NCBI RefSeq assembly: GCF_003966565.1
Contig: NZ_AP018718.1
Span: forward strand, 2,418,001-2,482,000
Direction of reading: 5' to 3'
Source: Sulfuricystis multivorans
Lineage (GTDB): Bacteria > Pseudomonadota > Gammaproteobacteria > Burkholderiales > Rhodocyclaceae
Length of the DNA: 64,000 nt
The first letter of the stretch is position 1. Every line of letters begins with the position of its first letter. Below the pieces are notes generated by a model. That model was not told where the DNA came from. It saw only the letters and a list, made by a program, of their open reading frames with translations, and ran no database searches. Shown here in pieces: positions 43,655-53,633 of this stretch. Made by a program: the position numbers and the translations under genes.

Positions 43655-46351
43655 ATGCTCCTGCTCGTAGACGGTTCGTCGTATTTATACCGCGCTTTTC
43701 ACGCCCTGCCCGATCTGAAAAGCCGCACTGGCCAGCCCACCGGGGCAATCTATGGCGTGATCAACATGCTGCGCCGCCTCGTCAATGACTATCCACAGGC
43801 GACACGGCGCGCCGTCGTCTTCGACGCCAAGGGCAAGACCTTTCGCGAGGACTGGTATCCGGAATACAAGGCGCACCGGCCGCCGATGCCCGAAGAGCTC
43901 GTCGCTCAGATCGAGCCGCTGCATGCGCTCATCCGCGCGCTCGGCTGGCCGCTTCTGTGCATCGAAGGGGTGGAAGCCGACGACGTGATCGCCACGCTCG
44001 CCACACAAGCCGCCGCGCAAGGAGAAGACTGCGTGATCTCCACCGGCGACAAGGATTTGGCCCAGCTCGTCGATCGCCACATCACGCTGGTCAATACCAT
44101 GACGAACGAAAAGCTCGACGTTCCCGCCGTAGAGGAAAAGTTCGGCGTGCCACCGCAACGCATCAATGATTATCTGGCGCTCGTCGGCGATGCGGTCGAC
44201 AACGTGCCGGGGGTGGCCAAGGTGGGCCCCAAGACCGCGGCGAAATGGCTGCAGCAATACGGCTCGCTCGATGCCCTCATCGCGCATGCCGATGAAATCG
44301 GCGGCGTGGTCGGCGAAAACCTGCGCAAGCACCTCGACTTCCTGCCGCTGGGCAGAAAGCTCGTCACCGTCGTGCGCGATCTCGATCTGCCGGCGCTCGA
44401 TCTTACGCCCACGGCGCCGGACATCGACAAGCTCAGGGCGCTGTATGCCGAACTCGACTTCAAGAGCTGGCTTGCCGAGCTGGACAGCAGCAAAGCCGGC
44501 GCGGCCGAGACGGCACCGGCGCCACTCGATCCCGCCCACCCCGACCGCTCGGCTTACGAATGCATCCTCACCGAGGCGCAGCTCGATGCGTGGCTGGCGC
44601 GCATCATGAGCGCCGAGCTCGTCGCCTTCGATACCGAAACCACGGCGCTCGATCCGATGGCCGCGAAACTCGTCGGCCTGTCGTTTGCCATCGCGCCGGG
44701 CGAGGCCGCCTATTTGCCGCTTAGCCACAGTTACGCCGGCGCACCCGCACAGCTGCCACTCGAGGCGACGCTGGAAAAGCTTCGCCCCTGGCTCGAATCG
44801 GCGCAGCACAAGAAGCTCGGCCAGCACCTCAAGTACGACCGCCATGTGCTGGCCAATCATGGCATCGACCTGTGTGGCGTGCATGACGACACGCTGCTCG
44901 AATCCTATGTGCTCGAAGCGCACGAATCGCACGAGCTCGGCGCATTGGCCAAACGCCATTGCGGGCTCGCGACGATTTCCTACGATGAGCTCACCGGCAA
45001 GGGTGCTAACCGCATCTCCTTCGCGCAGGTGCCGATCGAGCGCGCCACCGCCTATGCCGCCGAGGATGCCGATGTGACGCTGCGGGTGCATCGCGTGCTC
45101 GCCCCACGTCTTGCCGCCGAAGAAAGGCTCGAGCGCCTCTATCGCGAGATCGAGCTGCCGGTCGCCGAAATCCTCTTCCGCATGGAGCGCCATGGCGTGC
45201 TGATCGACACCCGGTCGCTGGCCGAACAAAGCGACGCGCTCGGCCGCCGGCTCCTCGAAATCGAAGCCGAGGCCCATATGCTCGCCGGCCAGCCGTTCAA
45301 CCTCAACTCGCCGAAGCAGCTCGGCGAAATCCTCTTCGAGCGACTCAAGCTTCCGGTGCTGAAGAAAACCCCTTCGGGCGGCCCTTCGACCGACGAGGAG
45401 GTGCTCGCCAGGCTCGCCGAGGATTACCCGCTGCCCAAACGCCTGCTCGAACACCGCAGCCTGGCGAAACTGAAGGGCACTTACACCGACAAGCTGCCGA
45501 AGATGGTCAATCCCGTCACCGGTCGCGTGCATACGAGCTTCTCGCAGGCCGTGGCGGTGACTGGCCGGCTTGCCTGTGCCGATCCGAACCTGCAAAACAT
45601 CCCGATCCGCACTCCGGAGGGCCGCAAGATCCGCGCCGCCTTCATCGCCCCGCCGGGGTGCCGTCTGGTGAGCGCCGATTATTCACAGGTGGAGCTCCGG
45701 ATCATGGCGCATCTGTCCAATGATGCGGGGCTACTCGACGCCTTCGCCCGCGGCGAAGACATCCACCGCGCCACCGCCGCCGAGGTGTTCGGCGTGACCC
45801 CCTTGGAGGTGACCAGCGAACAGCGCCGCGCCGCGAAGGCGATCAACTTCGGCCTGATCTATGGCATGAGCGCCTTTGGACTGGCCAAGCAGATCGGCAT
45901 CGAGCGTGGCTTGGCCCAGGCCTATATCGACCGCTATTTCGCGCGTTATCCAGGGGTGGCGCGTTACATGGAACAAACCCGCACAAAGGCGCGCGAGCAG
46001 GGCTTCGTCGAAACGGTGTTCGGTCGAAGGCTTTGGCTGCCGGAGATTCGCTCAGGAAGCCAAGGGCGCCGCCAGGCTGCGGAACGCGCCGCGATCAACG
46101 CGCCGATGCAGGGCACCGCGGCAGACTTGATCAAGCTGGCGATGATCAACGTGCAGAACTGGTTGGATGCGGAAAAGCTGCGCTCGGTCCTGATCCTGCA
46201 AGTGCATGACGAGCTGGTGCTCGAAGTGCCGGAAGACGAGCTCGAAGTCGTGAAAGAGGCCTTGCCGAAGCTGATGAGCGGAGTGGCCAAGCTCGCCGTG
46301 CCGCTCGTCGCCGAAGTCGGCGTAGGCCGCAACTGGGACGAGGCGCATTGA
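43655..46351 (+). CDS. polA: DNA polymerase I
   Basis: 898 residues with all three domains. The 5' nuclease (about 1-290) starts LLLVDGSSYLYRAF and has GVEADDVIATLA. The 3'-5' exonuclease (about 300-490) keeps the metal-binding acids in AFDTETTALD and is probably active. The polymerase domain has DYSQVELRIMAHLS (motif A), RRAAKAINFGLIYGMSAFGL (motif B) and LQVHDELVLEVPEDE (motif C). Functions are Okazaki fragment maturation and repair. The start is the ATG giving MLLLVDGSS. Confidence 0.96.
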   Translation: MLLLVDGSSYLYRAFHALPDLKSRTGQPTGAIYGVINMLRRLVNDYPQATRRAVVFDAKGKTFREDWYPEYKAHRPPMPEELVAQIEPLHALIRALGWPLLCIEGVEADDVIATLATQAAAQGEDCVISTGDKDLAQLVDRHITLVNTMTNEKLDVPAVEEKFGVPPQRINDYLALVGDAVDNVPGVAKVGPKTAAKWLQQYGSLDALIAHADEIGGVVGENLRKHLDFLPLGRKLVTVVRDLDLPALDLTPTAPDIDKLRALYAELDFKSWLAELDSSKAGAAETAPAPLDPAHPDRSAYECILTEAQLDAWLARIMSAELVAFDTETTALDPMAAKLVGLSFAIAPGEAAYLPLSHSYAGAPAQLPLEATLEKLRPWLESAQHKKLGQHLKYDRHVLANHGIDLCGVHDDTLLESYVLEAHESHELGALAKRHCGLATISYDELTGKGANRISFAQVPIERATAYAAEDADVTLRVHRVLAPRLAAEERLERLYREIELPVAEILFRMERHGVLIDTRSLAEQSDALGRRLLEIEAEAHMLAGQPFNLNSPKQLGEILFERLKLPVLKKTPSGGPSTDEEVLARLAEDYPLPKRLLEHRSLAKLKGTYTDKLPKMVNPVTGRVHTSFSQAVAVTGRLACADPNLQNIPIRTPEGRKIRAAFIAPPGCRLVSADYSQVELRIMAHLSNDAGLLDAFARGEDIHRATAAEVFGVTPLEVTSEQRRAAKAINFGLIYGMSAFGLAKQIGIERGLAQAYIDRYFARYPGVARYMEQTRTKAREQGFVETVFGRRLWLPEIRSGSQGRRQAAERAAINAPMQGTAADLIKLAMINVQNWLDAEKLRSVLILQVHDELVLEVPEDELEVVKEALPKLMSGVAKLAVPLVAEVGVGRNWDEAH

Positions 46352-46378
46352 GCTGATCGCGACGCTGGTGGAGCTCGA

Positions 46379-47218
46379 TCAAAGTCCCGATTCATCCAAC
46401 ATGTTACGGGCATCCTTGATCACTTCATCGAGCTGCTGCTCGTCCAGCATCAAGTAGTCGAGGACGTTCGCTCCACGCTTTTGCCATTCGATACTGGGTG
46501 AAACCCTATATGTCTCGCTTTCGATGTACTGCGCCAGCAGCGCGAGAGCAATCAGGTTAAGCGACTCAGACGGTAGATGGGAGGTGAAAACATCCAAGTC
46601 GTGATGCTGGGCGATGGCTGCACGGATATGCTCCGGAAGCTGCCAGCCTTTGGCGAGTAGGGCGCCTACCAGCGCGTGGTTGGTACCAAGCTCGGCATCC
46701 TCGACGTCCGTGAAACTGCGGTTCATTTCGGAATTTGCCATGCGCAGCACCTCCTTATAGTTCGGAAAGCGACGCATCAGCAAAGGGATGCCAGCGTTGT
46801 GGAAAAGGCCGAAAAGATGGGCGTCCTCCTTGGTGGCGCAGTCCAGCACTTGTGCCAGGTAAGCAGCGACGAGGGCGGTTCGCGCGGCTTCGTCCCAGAA
46901 GCGATCCAGCCCCTGGGTGGGTACGGCATTGCGAAGGGCAAGGCTCATCACCAGGGTGCCGATGTTCTTCATGCCGAGCATGCTGACGCCGTGTTCGATC
47001 GAGGTGACCTGCCGCCGTAGCCCAAAGAAGGGTGAGTTGACCGTCTTCAGGACGGCGGCGGCGAGGCCCACGTCAGTGGAAATGAGCTGGCTGATACGCC
47101 GTAAGTCGGGTTCATCCTTGCCGCGCTCCTCCAGAACTGCGTTGACGATGGCAGGGCGTGGCGGGATGGCCACGCCAGCGATGATTTTCTCGGCTTCCGC
47201 TTGGGAAAGATCGGCCAT
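46379..47218 (-). CDS. HDOD domain protein
   Basis: 279 residues from the ATG at 47218, made almost entirely of one HDOD domain: IPPRPAIVNAVLEE at the start, ISTDVGLAAAVLKTVNSPFF and VSMLGMKNIGTLVMSLALRN. HDOD proteins are usually non-enzymatic signalling adaptors linked to cyclic di-GMP or stress pathways. No catalytic HD pair is complete. Upstream in-frame starts exist (to 47296) and no clear ribosome site decides the choice. It is convergent with polA. Confidence 0.8.
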   Translation of the reverse strand: MADLSQAEAEKIIAGVAIPPRPAIVNAVLEERGKDEPDLRRISQLISTDVGLAAAVLKTVNSPFFGLRRQVTSIEHGVSMLGMKNIGTLVMSLALRNAVPTQGLDRFWDEAARTALVAAYLAQVLDCATKEDAHLFGLFHNAGIPLLMRRFPNYKEVLRMANSEMNRSFTDVEDAELGTNHALVGALLAKGWQLPEHIRAAIAQHHDLDVFTSHLPSESLNLIALALLAQYIESETYRVSPSIEWQKRGANVLDYLMLDEQQLDEVIKDARNMLDESGL

Positions 47219-47383
47219 GATGTTCGAAATCGTGACGAGATGGTCGAAAATGGAATGCTTACAACGTTCAACCGTCACTGACGGCTTTGCATGCACCCTA
47301 TTGCCCCGGATTATCCGTTAAACCAGAACGAGGTCAAATCCGGTCGTTGCATTCCGCATTCGTCGAAAAGGACCGTTGCCCCA

Positions 47384-48583
47384 TCACTCCGTCCTGAGCG
47401 CCTCGACCGGATCGAGCCGGGCGGCATTGCGCGCCGGCAGCACGCCGGCAGCAAGCCCGATGGTGACGGCCACACCCTCGGCGAGTAGGACGAAAGACAG
47501 CGGGGTTTGTACCGGCAGCGCTGGGAAAATGAGATGCGCGAGCCAAGCGATGCTTGAACCCGCGAGCAGCCCCATGAGCCCTCCCGTTGCGGCGAGCGCG
47601 ATCGCCTCGGCGAGAAAAATGCCGAGGATGGTGCGCTCGCGGGCGCCCAGCGCTTTGAGCAGGCCGATCTCGTTGGTGCGCTCGGTCACCGCGATGGTCA
47701 TGATCGTGACGATGCCCACCGCCCCGACCAAAAGCGAAATGCCGCCCAAGGCGCCGACCGCCAGCGTCAGCACGTTGAGGATCTTGGACAGCGTCTTGAG
47801 CATGTCCTCTTGTGTCGTCAGCGTGAAATCCTCGCGGCCGTGCCGTGCCGCCAGCGCCGTCTTCACGCCCGTCGCGACATCATTGGCGACCAGCCCTTCG
47901 CGATAGGTGAGATGGATGCGCATCAATCCTGCGCGGTTGTAGAGCTCGAGCGCCCGCGCGGTGGGAATGAATACCGTGTCGTCGAGGTCCATGCCGAGGA
48001 ACTGGCCTTTCGGCGCGGCCACACCGATGATGCGAAACTGCATGCCGCCGATGCGGATGCGCTGGCCGAGCGCCGGGTCGCTGCCGAACAGTTCCTGTTT
48101 GAGCTTCGGCCCGAGCACGGCGAGCGGGCGGGCATGCTCGAGATCTTCGTCCGGCAGGAAGCTGCCGCTTAGCATCGTCATCTTCATGATTTCCAGCGTG
48201 CCGGGGCCGACGCCCTGCACCGTGGTGCGGCGCAGCCGGCCGTTGGCGGCGACTTCCGAATTGCCCCAGACGTTCGGCGTCACCGCGACGATGCCTGGGA
48301 CGCGCGCGAGGGCTTCGGCATCCTCGAGCGTGAGCAGCCGCACCGTGGTCTGCAGGCCGCCGGGCCCGCCGGAGGCACGGGTCTTGCCCGGCGCGATCTC
48401 GATGACATTGGTGCCGAACTGCGTGAATTCTTCGAGCACGAAGCGATGCACGCCCTCGCCGATGCTGGTGAGCAGGATCACCGCCGCGATGCCGACGGCA
48501 ATGCCCAGCAGCGTGAGGAAACTGCGCATGCGATGGGCTAGGAGCGCACGCGCCGAGAGCGAAAGCAGGTCGCGGGCGAGCAT
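47384..48583 (-). CDS. ABC transporter permease, MacB/FtsX-like (second permease)
   Basis: 399 residues. MacB-type permease: an N-terminal helix (about 20-42), a large periplasmic MacB_PCD domain (about 45-265), then three FtsX helices with ERTNEIGLLKALGARERTI between them. The C-terminal PARNAARLDPVEALRTE is the family signature. It is the last gene of a four-gene exporter operon, starting 2 bp after the first permease. It lacks an ATPase domain, so it pairs with the first permease and the separate ATPase. Confidence 0.87.
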   Translation of the reverse strand: MLARDLLSLSARALLAHRMRSFLTLLGIAVGIAAVILLTSIGEGVHRFVLEEFTQFGTNVIEIAPGKTRASGGPGGLQTTVRLLTLEDAEALARVPGIVAVTPNVWGNSEVAANGRLRRTTVQGVGPGTLEIMKMTMLSGSFLPDEDLEHARPLAVLGPKLKQELFGSDPALGQRIRIGGMQFRIIGVAAPKGQFLGMDLDDTVFIPTARALELYNRAGLMRIHLTYREGLVANDVATGVKTALAARHGREDFTLTTQEDMLKTLSKILNVLTLAVGALGGISLLVGAVGIVTIMTIAVTERTNEIGLLKALGARERTILGIFLAEAIALAATGGLMGLLAGSSIAWLAHLIFPALPVQTPLSFVLLAEGVAVTIGLAAGVLPARNAARLDPVEALRTE

Positions 48584-48585
48584 GA

Positions 48586-49788
48586 TCAGCGTTTCATCAG
48601 GGCTTCGACCGGGTCGAGCCGCGCGGCGCGGTTCGCCGGCAGCACGCCGAACAGGAGCCCGGTTGCGAGCGCGGTGATCAACGCGGCGATCACCGCCCAG
48701 TCGGGCGGATAGGCCGGCAGCACGGGCAGCGCGCGGCGCAGCGCGAATGCGCCGGTCTGGCCGAGCAGGAAGCCAACCAGCGCGCCGGCGGCGGAAAGCA
48801 GCGCGGCTTCGGCGAGGAAGGCGCTGCGAATCGCCGCGTTTTCCGCCCCCAGCGCCTTGAGCAGCCCGATCTCACTGGTGCGCTGCGCCACCGCCACCAG
48901 CATCACATTCATCACCAGGATACCGGCCACCGCGAGGCTGATCGCGGCGATCCCGGCCACCCCATAGGTGAGCGTGGCAAGGATGCGATCGAAGGTGGCG
49001 AGCACCGCATCCTGCGTGATCACGGTGACGTCTTCCTCGCCGTCGTGGCGCGCCTTGAGGATGGCAAGCACCTGTGCCTTCGCCTGCTCGATCAGCGAAC
49101 GGTCCTTCGCCTCGACGAGGATGCGAAACAGCGTGTTCGAATTGAACATCGCCAAAGCGACGGCCACCGGCACGATGACGATCTCGTCGGCATTCATGCC
49201 CAGGCCCTGGCCGCTTTGCGCCAGGACGCCGATCACGCGCATGCGCCGATCGCCAATGCGCAGCACCTGGCCGATCGCTGGTGTGGCGCCGAACAGCTCG
49301 GTCTGGATCTTCGCGCCGATCACGGCCACGCCGGCATTCGGTTCCTCGGCGGGCAAAAAGCGGCCCTGAGCGAGCGCCATGCGCCTCAATTTCAGGTAGT
49401 CGGCATTGGTGCCGACGAGGGTGACGTCGCGCAGCTTGCCATTCCAGACGGCTTCCGACGTGCCCACGGCGATCGGCGCGGTACGCAACACCGCCGGGGC
49501 GCGTGTCAGGGCCTGGCCGTCCTCGACCGTCAGATCGCGCGGCGTGTTGGTGATCGCATTCACCGGATTGAAGCCGCCAGTCTCGGAACGCCCCGGCAGG
49601 ACGATCACCAGGCTGCTGCCCAGCGAAGCGAACTCATTGACCACATAGCGGCGCGCGCCATCGCCCAGCGCCGTGAGCACCACCACGGCGGCCACCCCGA
49701 TCGCCATCGCCAGCACCATCAGGAAGGTGCGCAGCGGATAGCCGGCGGCGGCCCGCGTGGCGAAGCGCAGAGTGTCAGCCGGCTTCAT
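48586..49788 (-). CDS. ABC transporter permease, MacB/FtsX-like (first permease)
   Basis: 400 residues with the same architecture as its neighbour: N-terminal helix (LRTFLMVLAMAIGVAAVVVL), periplasmic domain, three C-terminal helices with RTSEIGLLKALGAENAAI and the ending NRAARLDPVEALMKR. The pair probably arose by duplication and may form a heterodimer. Its start overlaps the ATPase gene by 14 nt. Confidence 0.87.
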   Translation of the reverse strand: MKPADTLRFATRAAAGYPLRTFLMVLAMAIGVAAVVVLTALGDGARRYVVNEFASLGSSLVIVLPGRSETGGFNPVNAITNTPRDLTVEDGQALTRAPAVLRTAPIAVGTSEAVWNGKLRDVTLVGTNADYLKLRRMALAQGRFLPAEEPNAGVAVIGAKIQTELFGATPAIGQVLRIGDRRMRVIGVLAQSGQGLGMNADEIVIVPVAVALAMFNSNTLFRILVEAKDRSLIEQAKAQVLAILKARHDGEEDVTVITQDAVLATFDRILATLTYGVAGIAAISLAVAGILVMNVMLVAVAQRTSEIGLLKALGAENAAIRSAFLAEAALLSAAGALVGFLLGQTGAFALRRALPVLPAYPPDWAVIAALITALATGLLFGVLPANRAARLDPVEALMKR

Positions 49789-50455
49789 CGACGATCTTGC
49801 GCCCGTCCTGCATCACGATGCGCCGCCGCGCCCGGGCGCCGAGGCTTCCATCGTGGGTGACCATGATCAGCGTCACGCCATTGGCGTTGAGCGTCTCGAG
49901 TAGATGCACGACCTCCTCGCCGGTGGCGTGATCCAGGTTCCCGGTCGGCTCGTCGGCGAGGATCAGCGCCGGCCGCATGATCGTCGCGCGCGCGATGGCA
50001 ACCCGCTGGCGCTGGCCGCCCGAGAGCTGGTCGGGACGGTGGTCGGCGCGGTGGGCGAGACCGAAATCCTCCAACGCCTTGGCAACGCGCGCGACGCGCT
50101 CGGCCGGAGGGACGCCGGCCAGCATCAATGGCAGTGCGATGTTTTCCGCCGCCGTGAGCCGCGGCACGAGATGAAAGCTCTGGAACACGAAACCGATCTT
50201 CTCGCATCTGACGCGTGCCCGTTCGTCGGCGGAAAGTTCAGTCACATCGCGGCCTTCGAGCCGGTAAGTGCCGGCATTGGGCCGGTCGAGGAGCCCCAGG
50301 AGATTGAGCAGCGTCGATTTTCCCGAGCCCGAGGCGCCCATCACTGCGACATATTCGCCCGCTTCGACGACGAGATCGAGGTTCGCCAGCGCATGCACTT
50401 CGCTGTCACCGAGGCGAAAGATGCGCTCGATGCCGACAAGCTCGATCAAGGGCAT
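49775..50455 (-). CDS. ABC transporter ATP-binding protein, MacB/LolD-like
   Basis: 226 residues. Walker [11 protein letters not shown]-loop [12 protein letters not shown], signature [14 protein letters not shown] and Walker [13 protein letters not shown], all of the MacB/LolD class. It powers the two downstream permeases. I chose the ATG at 50455 ([13 protein letters not shown]), which shares bases with the stop of the adaptor gene; the Arg-rich codons before it come from the adaptor gene in another frame. Confidence 0.9.
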   Translation of the reverse strand: MPLIELVGIERIFRLGDSEVHALANLDLVVEAGEYVAVMGASGSGKSTLLNLLGLLDRPNAGTYRLEGRDVTELSADERARVRCEKIGFVFQSFHLVPRLTAAENIALPLMLAGVPPAERVARVAKALEDFGLAHRADHRPDQLSGGQRQRVAIARATIMRPALILADEPTGNLDHATGEEVVHLLETLNANGVTLIMVTHDGSLGARARRRIVMQDGRKIVDEAG

Positions 50456-51603
50456 CACTTGCCCCCGGCGGCGGATTCTTCGACGACGTACGCGCCGGGC
50501 TTGACACCCTCCTTCTCGAGCGAGAGCACGATGCGGCTGCCGGCGCTCAAACCTTCGCGCACTTCGGTCCATTCCCAGTTGGCCAATCCCGGCTTGACCT
50601 GCTGGGCCTTTAGCCTGCCATCGGCAGGGATGACGAGCACCCGGTTGCCTTCCTGCAACGCGGCGGTGGGAATGCGCAACACGTCGTCGCGCGCTTCGAG
50701 CAGGACCTCGACATCGGCGCTATAGCCGACGAGCAGGCCCTTCGCCTCGTCGGGCGTATCGAAATCGACTTCGACATCGACGGTGCGCGCCTGCTTCTCG
50801 AGCGCCGTCACGAATGGCGCGACGCGCCGCACGTGGCCGGCGAAGACGCGGTTCGGATAGGCATCGAGGCGGATTCTCACCGCTTGGCCGGTCTTGATCT
50901 TCGGCGCGTCGAGCTCATCCATCGGCGCCTTGACGTAGAGGCAGGTGTCATCGATCAGGTCGATCGCCGGCGGCGTCGGCACGCCCGGCGGCGACGGCGT
51001 CGAATATTCGCCGACCTCGCCGACGATCTTCGCCACCGTGCCGGCGAAGGGCGCAGTGATCACGGTGCGTGAAAGGTCGGCGCGCGCGGCGGCGACTTGC
51101 CGTTCGGCGGTCACGATGTCTTTCTGGGCGCTCGAACAGGCGGTGCGTCGTGCCTTGGCCTCCGTGCGCGCGCTCTCGGCGCGCGAGCTCGACACGAACC
51201 CCTTGGCCGCAAGTGCCTCCTGGCGGCTTGCCTCCCGCTCGGCGTTGTCGGCGACGGTGCAGGCCTCATTGGCGCGACTCTTGGCGCTAGCGAGCTGCGC
51301 CTCGGCCACCTGCGCGCGGGCGGACAGATCGTCGCGCCATAGGCGCATCAGCACCTGGCCGGCTTCGACCCGGTCGCCCTCCTTGACGCCGAGATACTCG
51401 ATGCGCCCGCCGGCAATCGTCGACAGCTTGGTGCGCTGGCAGGATTCGATGCTGCCGGCGCGCGTGTTGGCAAGCGTCGCTTCGACGCGCCCGGTCTCGA
51501 CTCGATGGACGCGCACCGAAATCGGCTTGGGTCGGGTAAACCACCAACCGCCGGCCGCGACGACAGCAATCAGCGCAATGAGGGTGAGCAGGGACTTCTT
51601 CAT
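50455..51603 (-). CDS. Periplasmic adaptor (membrane fusion) protein, MacA-like
   Basis: 382 residues. An N-terminal membrane anchor (about 5-22) is followed by a biotinyl-lipoyl-like domain (GGRIEYLGVKEGDRVEAGQV), a helical hairpin with many Ala, Glu and Arg (about 90-165), then the second half of the lipoyl domain (LSRTVITAPFAGTVAKIVGE) and beta-barrel domains. It links the inner-membrane ABC exporter to an outer-membrane factor, which is not in the window. First gene of the exporter operon. The exported substrate is not predictable. Confidence 0.87.
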   Translation of the reverse strand: MKKSLLTLIALIAVVAAGGWWFTRPKPISVRVHRVETGRVEATLANTRAGSIESCQRTKLSTIAGGRIEYLGVKEGDRVEAGQVLMRLWRDDLSARAQVAEAQLASAKSRANEACTVADNAEREASRQEALAAKGFVSSSRAESARTEAKARRTACSSAQKDIVTAERQVAAARADLSRTVITAPFAGTVAKIVGEVGEYSTPSPPGVPTPPAIDLIDDTCLYVKAPMDELDAPKIKTGQAVRIRLDAYPNRVFAGHVRRVAPFVTALEKQARTVDVEVDFDTPDEAKGLLVGYSADVEVLLEARDDVLRIPTAALQEGNRVLVIPADGRLKAQQVKPGLANWEWTEVREGLSAGSRIVLSLEKEGVKPGAYVVEESAAGGK

Positions 51604-51674
51604 GCGTTCGTCACCGGACAACGACGTGAAGGCGCGATTCTACGCCCCGCGCGGCGCGGTTCGCGCCGCAGCGC

Positions 51675-51698
51675 ACCGTCCCGCCAGCGCCGAATTTC
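51675..51698. repeat. Short GC-rich repeat at the hemL stop
   Basis: ACCGTCCCGCCAGCGCCGAA followed by TTTC ends inside the hemL stop codon. It is the same string as at 13258-13280, where it also lies next to the stop of a minus-strand gene. The rest of the 93-bp gap to the adaptor gene shows nothing else I can name. Confidence 0.55.
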
Positions 51699-52977
51699 AA
51701 TGGCCGGCGAACACCGCCTCGGCCGCTGCGATGGTCGCCGCGATGTCGGCATCACTGTGTGCCGCCGAGACGAAACCCGCCTCGAAGGCCGAGGGCGCGA
51801 AATAGACGCCTTTTTCCAGCATCGCGTGGAAGAAGCGGTTGAAGGCATCACGGTCGCAGGCCATCACCTCGGCATAGGAGGTCGGCGGCGTGGCGGCGAA
51901 ATAGAGGCCGAACATGCCGCCGACCGACTGGGCGGAAAAGGTCACGCCATGCTTCTTCGCCGCAGCGACGAGCCCTTCGACCAGCGATTTGGTCTTGGCC
52001 GTCAGCGTCTCGTAGAAGCCCGGGGCGGCGATCTTCTTCAGCGTCGTGAGGCCGGCGGCGACCGAGAGCGGATTGCCGGAGAGCGTGCCGGCCTGATAGA
52101 CGGGCCCCAACGGCGCGATCTTGGCCATGATGTCGCGCCGGCCGCCGAAGGCGCCCAGCGGCATGCCGCCGCCGACCACCTTGCCGAACGTCGACAGATC
52201 TGGCGTGATGCCAAACAAGCCCTGCGCCGAACCGGGGCCCACGCGAAAGCCGGTCATCACCTCGTCGAAGATCAGCACCGCGCCGTAGCGCGTGCAAAGC
52301 TCGCGCATCGTCGTCAGGAACTCGGGCTTGGGCGCGACGAGGTTCATGTTGCCGGCCACCGGCTCGACGATCACGCAGGCGATCTCATTGCCATGCCGGG
52401 CGAAGGCATCGCGCAATTGCTGCGCGTCGTTGTAATCGAGCACCAGCGTGTGCTGGGCCAGATCCGCCGGCACGCCGGCCGACGAAGGATTGCCAAGGGT
52501 GAGCATGCCGGAGCCGGCCTTGACCAGCAGGCTGTCGGCATGGCCGTGATAGCAGCCCTCGAATTTGACCAGCATGTCGCGGCCGGTAAAACCCCGGGCC
52601 AGCCGGATCGCGCTCATCACGGCCTCGGTGCCGGATGAGACGAGGCGCACCATCTCCAGGCTCGGCACACGGGCGACCAGCAGTTCGGCGAGCTCGATCT
52701 CGGCCTCGGTCGGCGCGCCGAAGGAGAGTCCCTTCGCAGCGGCTTCCTGCACGGCGCGCACGGTGTCGGGATCGGCATGGCCGAGGATCAACGGTCCCCA
52801 GGAGCCGACATAGTCGAGATAGCGCCTGCCGTCGGCATCCCAGACGCAGGCGCCCTCGCCGCGGGTGAAGAAGCGCGGCACGCCGCCCACCGAACGGAAG
52901 GCGCGCACAGGCGAATTGACGCCGCCGGGAATCAAAGCTTGGGCACGGGCGAACAGTTCCTCGTTGCGGGTGGTCAT
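51697..52977 (-). CDS. hemL: Glutamate-1-semialdehyde 2,1-aminomutase
   Basis: 426 residues. PLP enzyme that makes 5-aminolevulinate in the C5 haem pathway. Class III aminotransferase features: [33 protein letters not shown] with the PLP-binding Asp, and the Schiff-base Lys in [17 protein letters not shown]. The start overlaps the thiE stop by 4 nt. The co-location of haem and thiamine genes is common in betaproteobacteria. Confidence 0.95.
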   Translation of the reverse strand: MTTRNEELFARAQALIPGGVNSPVRAFRSVGGVPRFFTRGEGACVWDADGRRYLDYVGSWGPLILGHADPDTVRAVQEAAAKGLSFGAPTEAEIELAELLVARVPSLEMVRLVSSGTEAVMSAIRLARGFTGRDMLVKFEGCYHGHADSLLVKAGSGMLTLGNPSSAGVPADLAQHTLVLDYNDAQQLRDAFARHGNEIACVIVEPVAGNMNLVAPKPEFLTTMRELCTRYGAVLIFDEVMTGFRVGPGSAQGLFGITPDLSTFGKVVGGGMPLGAFGGRRDIMAKIAPLGPVYQAGTLSGNPLSVAAGLTTLKKIAAPGFYETLTAKTKSLVEGLVAAAKKHGVTFSAQSVGGMFGLYFAATPPTSYAEVMACDRDAFNRFFHAMLEKGVYFAPSAFEAGFVSAAHSDADIAATIAAAEAVFAGH

Positions 52978-53633
52978 GAACGGTGTTCCTTGAACAGCTG
53001 GTTGAACTTTTCGGCTTGCTTCCTGATGTCCATCGCGTCGAACAGATCCGAGAGCACGGCGATCATGTCGGCGCCGGCCTCCAGCACCTGGCGGGCGTTG
53101 CCCGTCGTGATGCCGCCGATGCCGACCACCGGTACCGGAAAACGCCGCTTCGCCTCGCGGATCACGTCGAGCGAGGCGCGCGTCGCCTGCGGCTTGCTGA
53201 CCGAAGGAAACAGGCTGCCGAAGGCGATGTAATCGGCGCCGGCTTCCACCGCCACTTCGGCGCGCGCCAGGTCGGCGTAACAGGAGACGCCGAGGATGCG
53301 ATTCGGCCCCAACGCCTCGCGTGCGGTTTTCAGACTGCCGCCCGGCAGATCGTCACGCCCGACATGCGCGCCGTGGGCGCCGATCTCGACCGCCAGCCAG
53401 ACGTCGTCATTGATGATCAGCTTCGCGCCATGGGCGTTGCAGACCTTCAGCAACGCGGCGGCCTCGACGCGACGCAAGTCTGTCGGTGCGAGCTTGTTGC
53501 GGTATTGCACCCAGCGCACGCCGCCCGCCAGGGCGCTTTCGACCAGCGCCGTCAGACGTGGCAGCAGGTTGTCGTCGGGGGTGAGCGCATAGACGCCAAA
53601 GAGCGCCGGAGCGCTTTCAGCCGAGGCAGGCAT
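52974..53633 (-). CDS. thiE: Thiamine-phosphate synthase
   Basis: 219 residues, TIM-barrel ThiE. It joins HMP-pyrophosphate and thiazole phosphate. Seen motifs are VQYRNKL (substrate-binding strand), [35 protein letters not shown] and [11 protein letters not shown]. The start at 53633 lies 17 nt inside the thiD 3' end, a close coupling. It needs a separate thiG pathway for the thiazole half, not in the window. Confidence 0.93.
   Translation of the reverse strand: MPASAESAPALFGVYALTPDDNLLPRLTALVESALAGGVRWVQYRNKLAPTDLRRVEAAALLKVCNAHGAKLIINDDVWLAVEIGAHGAHVGRDDLPGGSLKTAREALGPNRILGVSCYADLARAEVAVEAGADYIAFGSLFPSVSKPQATRASLDVIREAKRRFPVPVVGIGGITTGNARQVLEAGADMIAVLSDLFDAMDIRKQAEKFNQLFKEHRS

Noticed and set aside
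43685-45595. A 636-codon minus-strand frame and similar long frames opposite metH (61848-63413) and uvrD (15303-17282)
   Set aside because: All lie opposite well-conserved genes and show only GC-driven composition.
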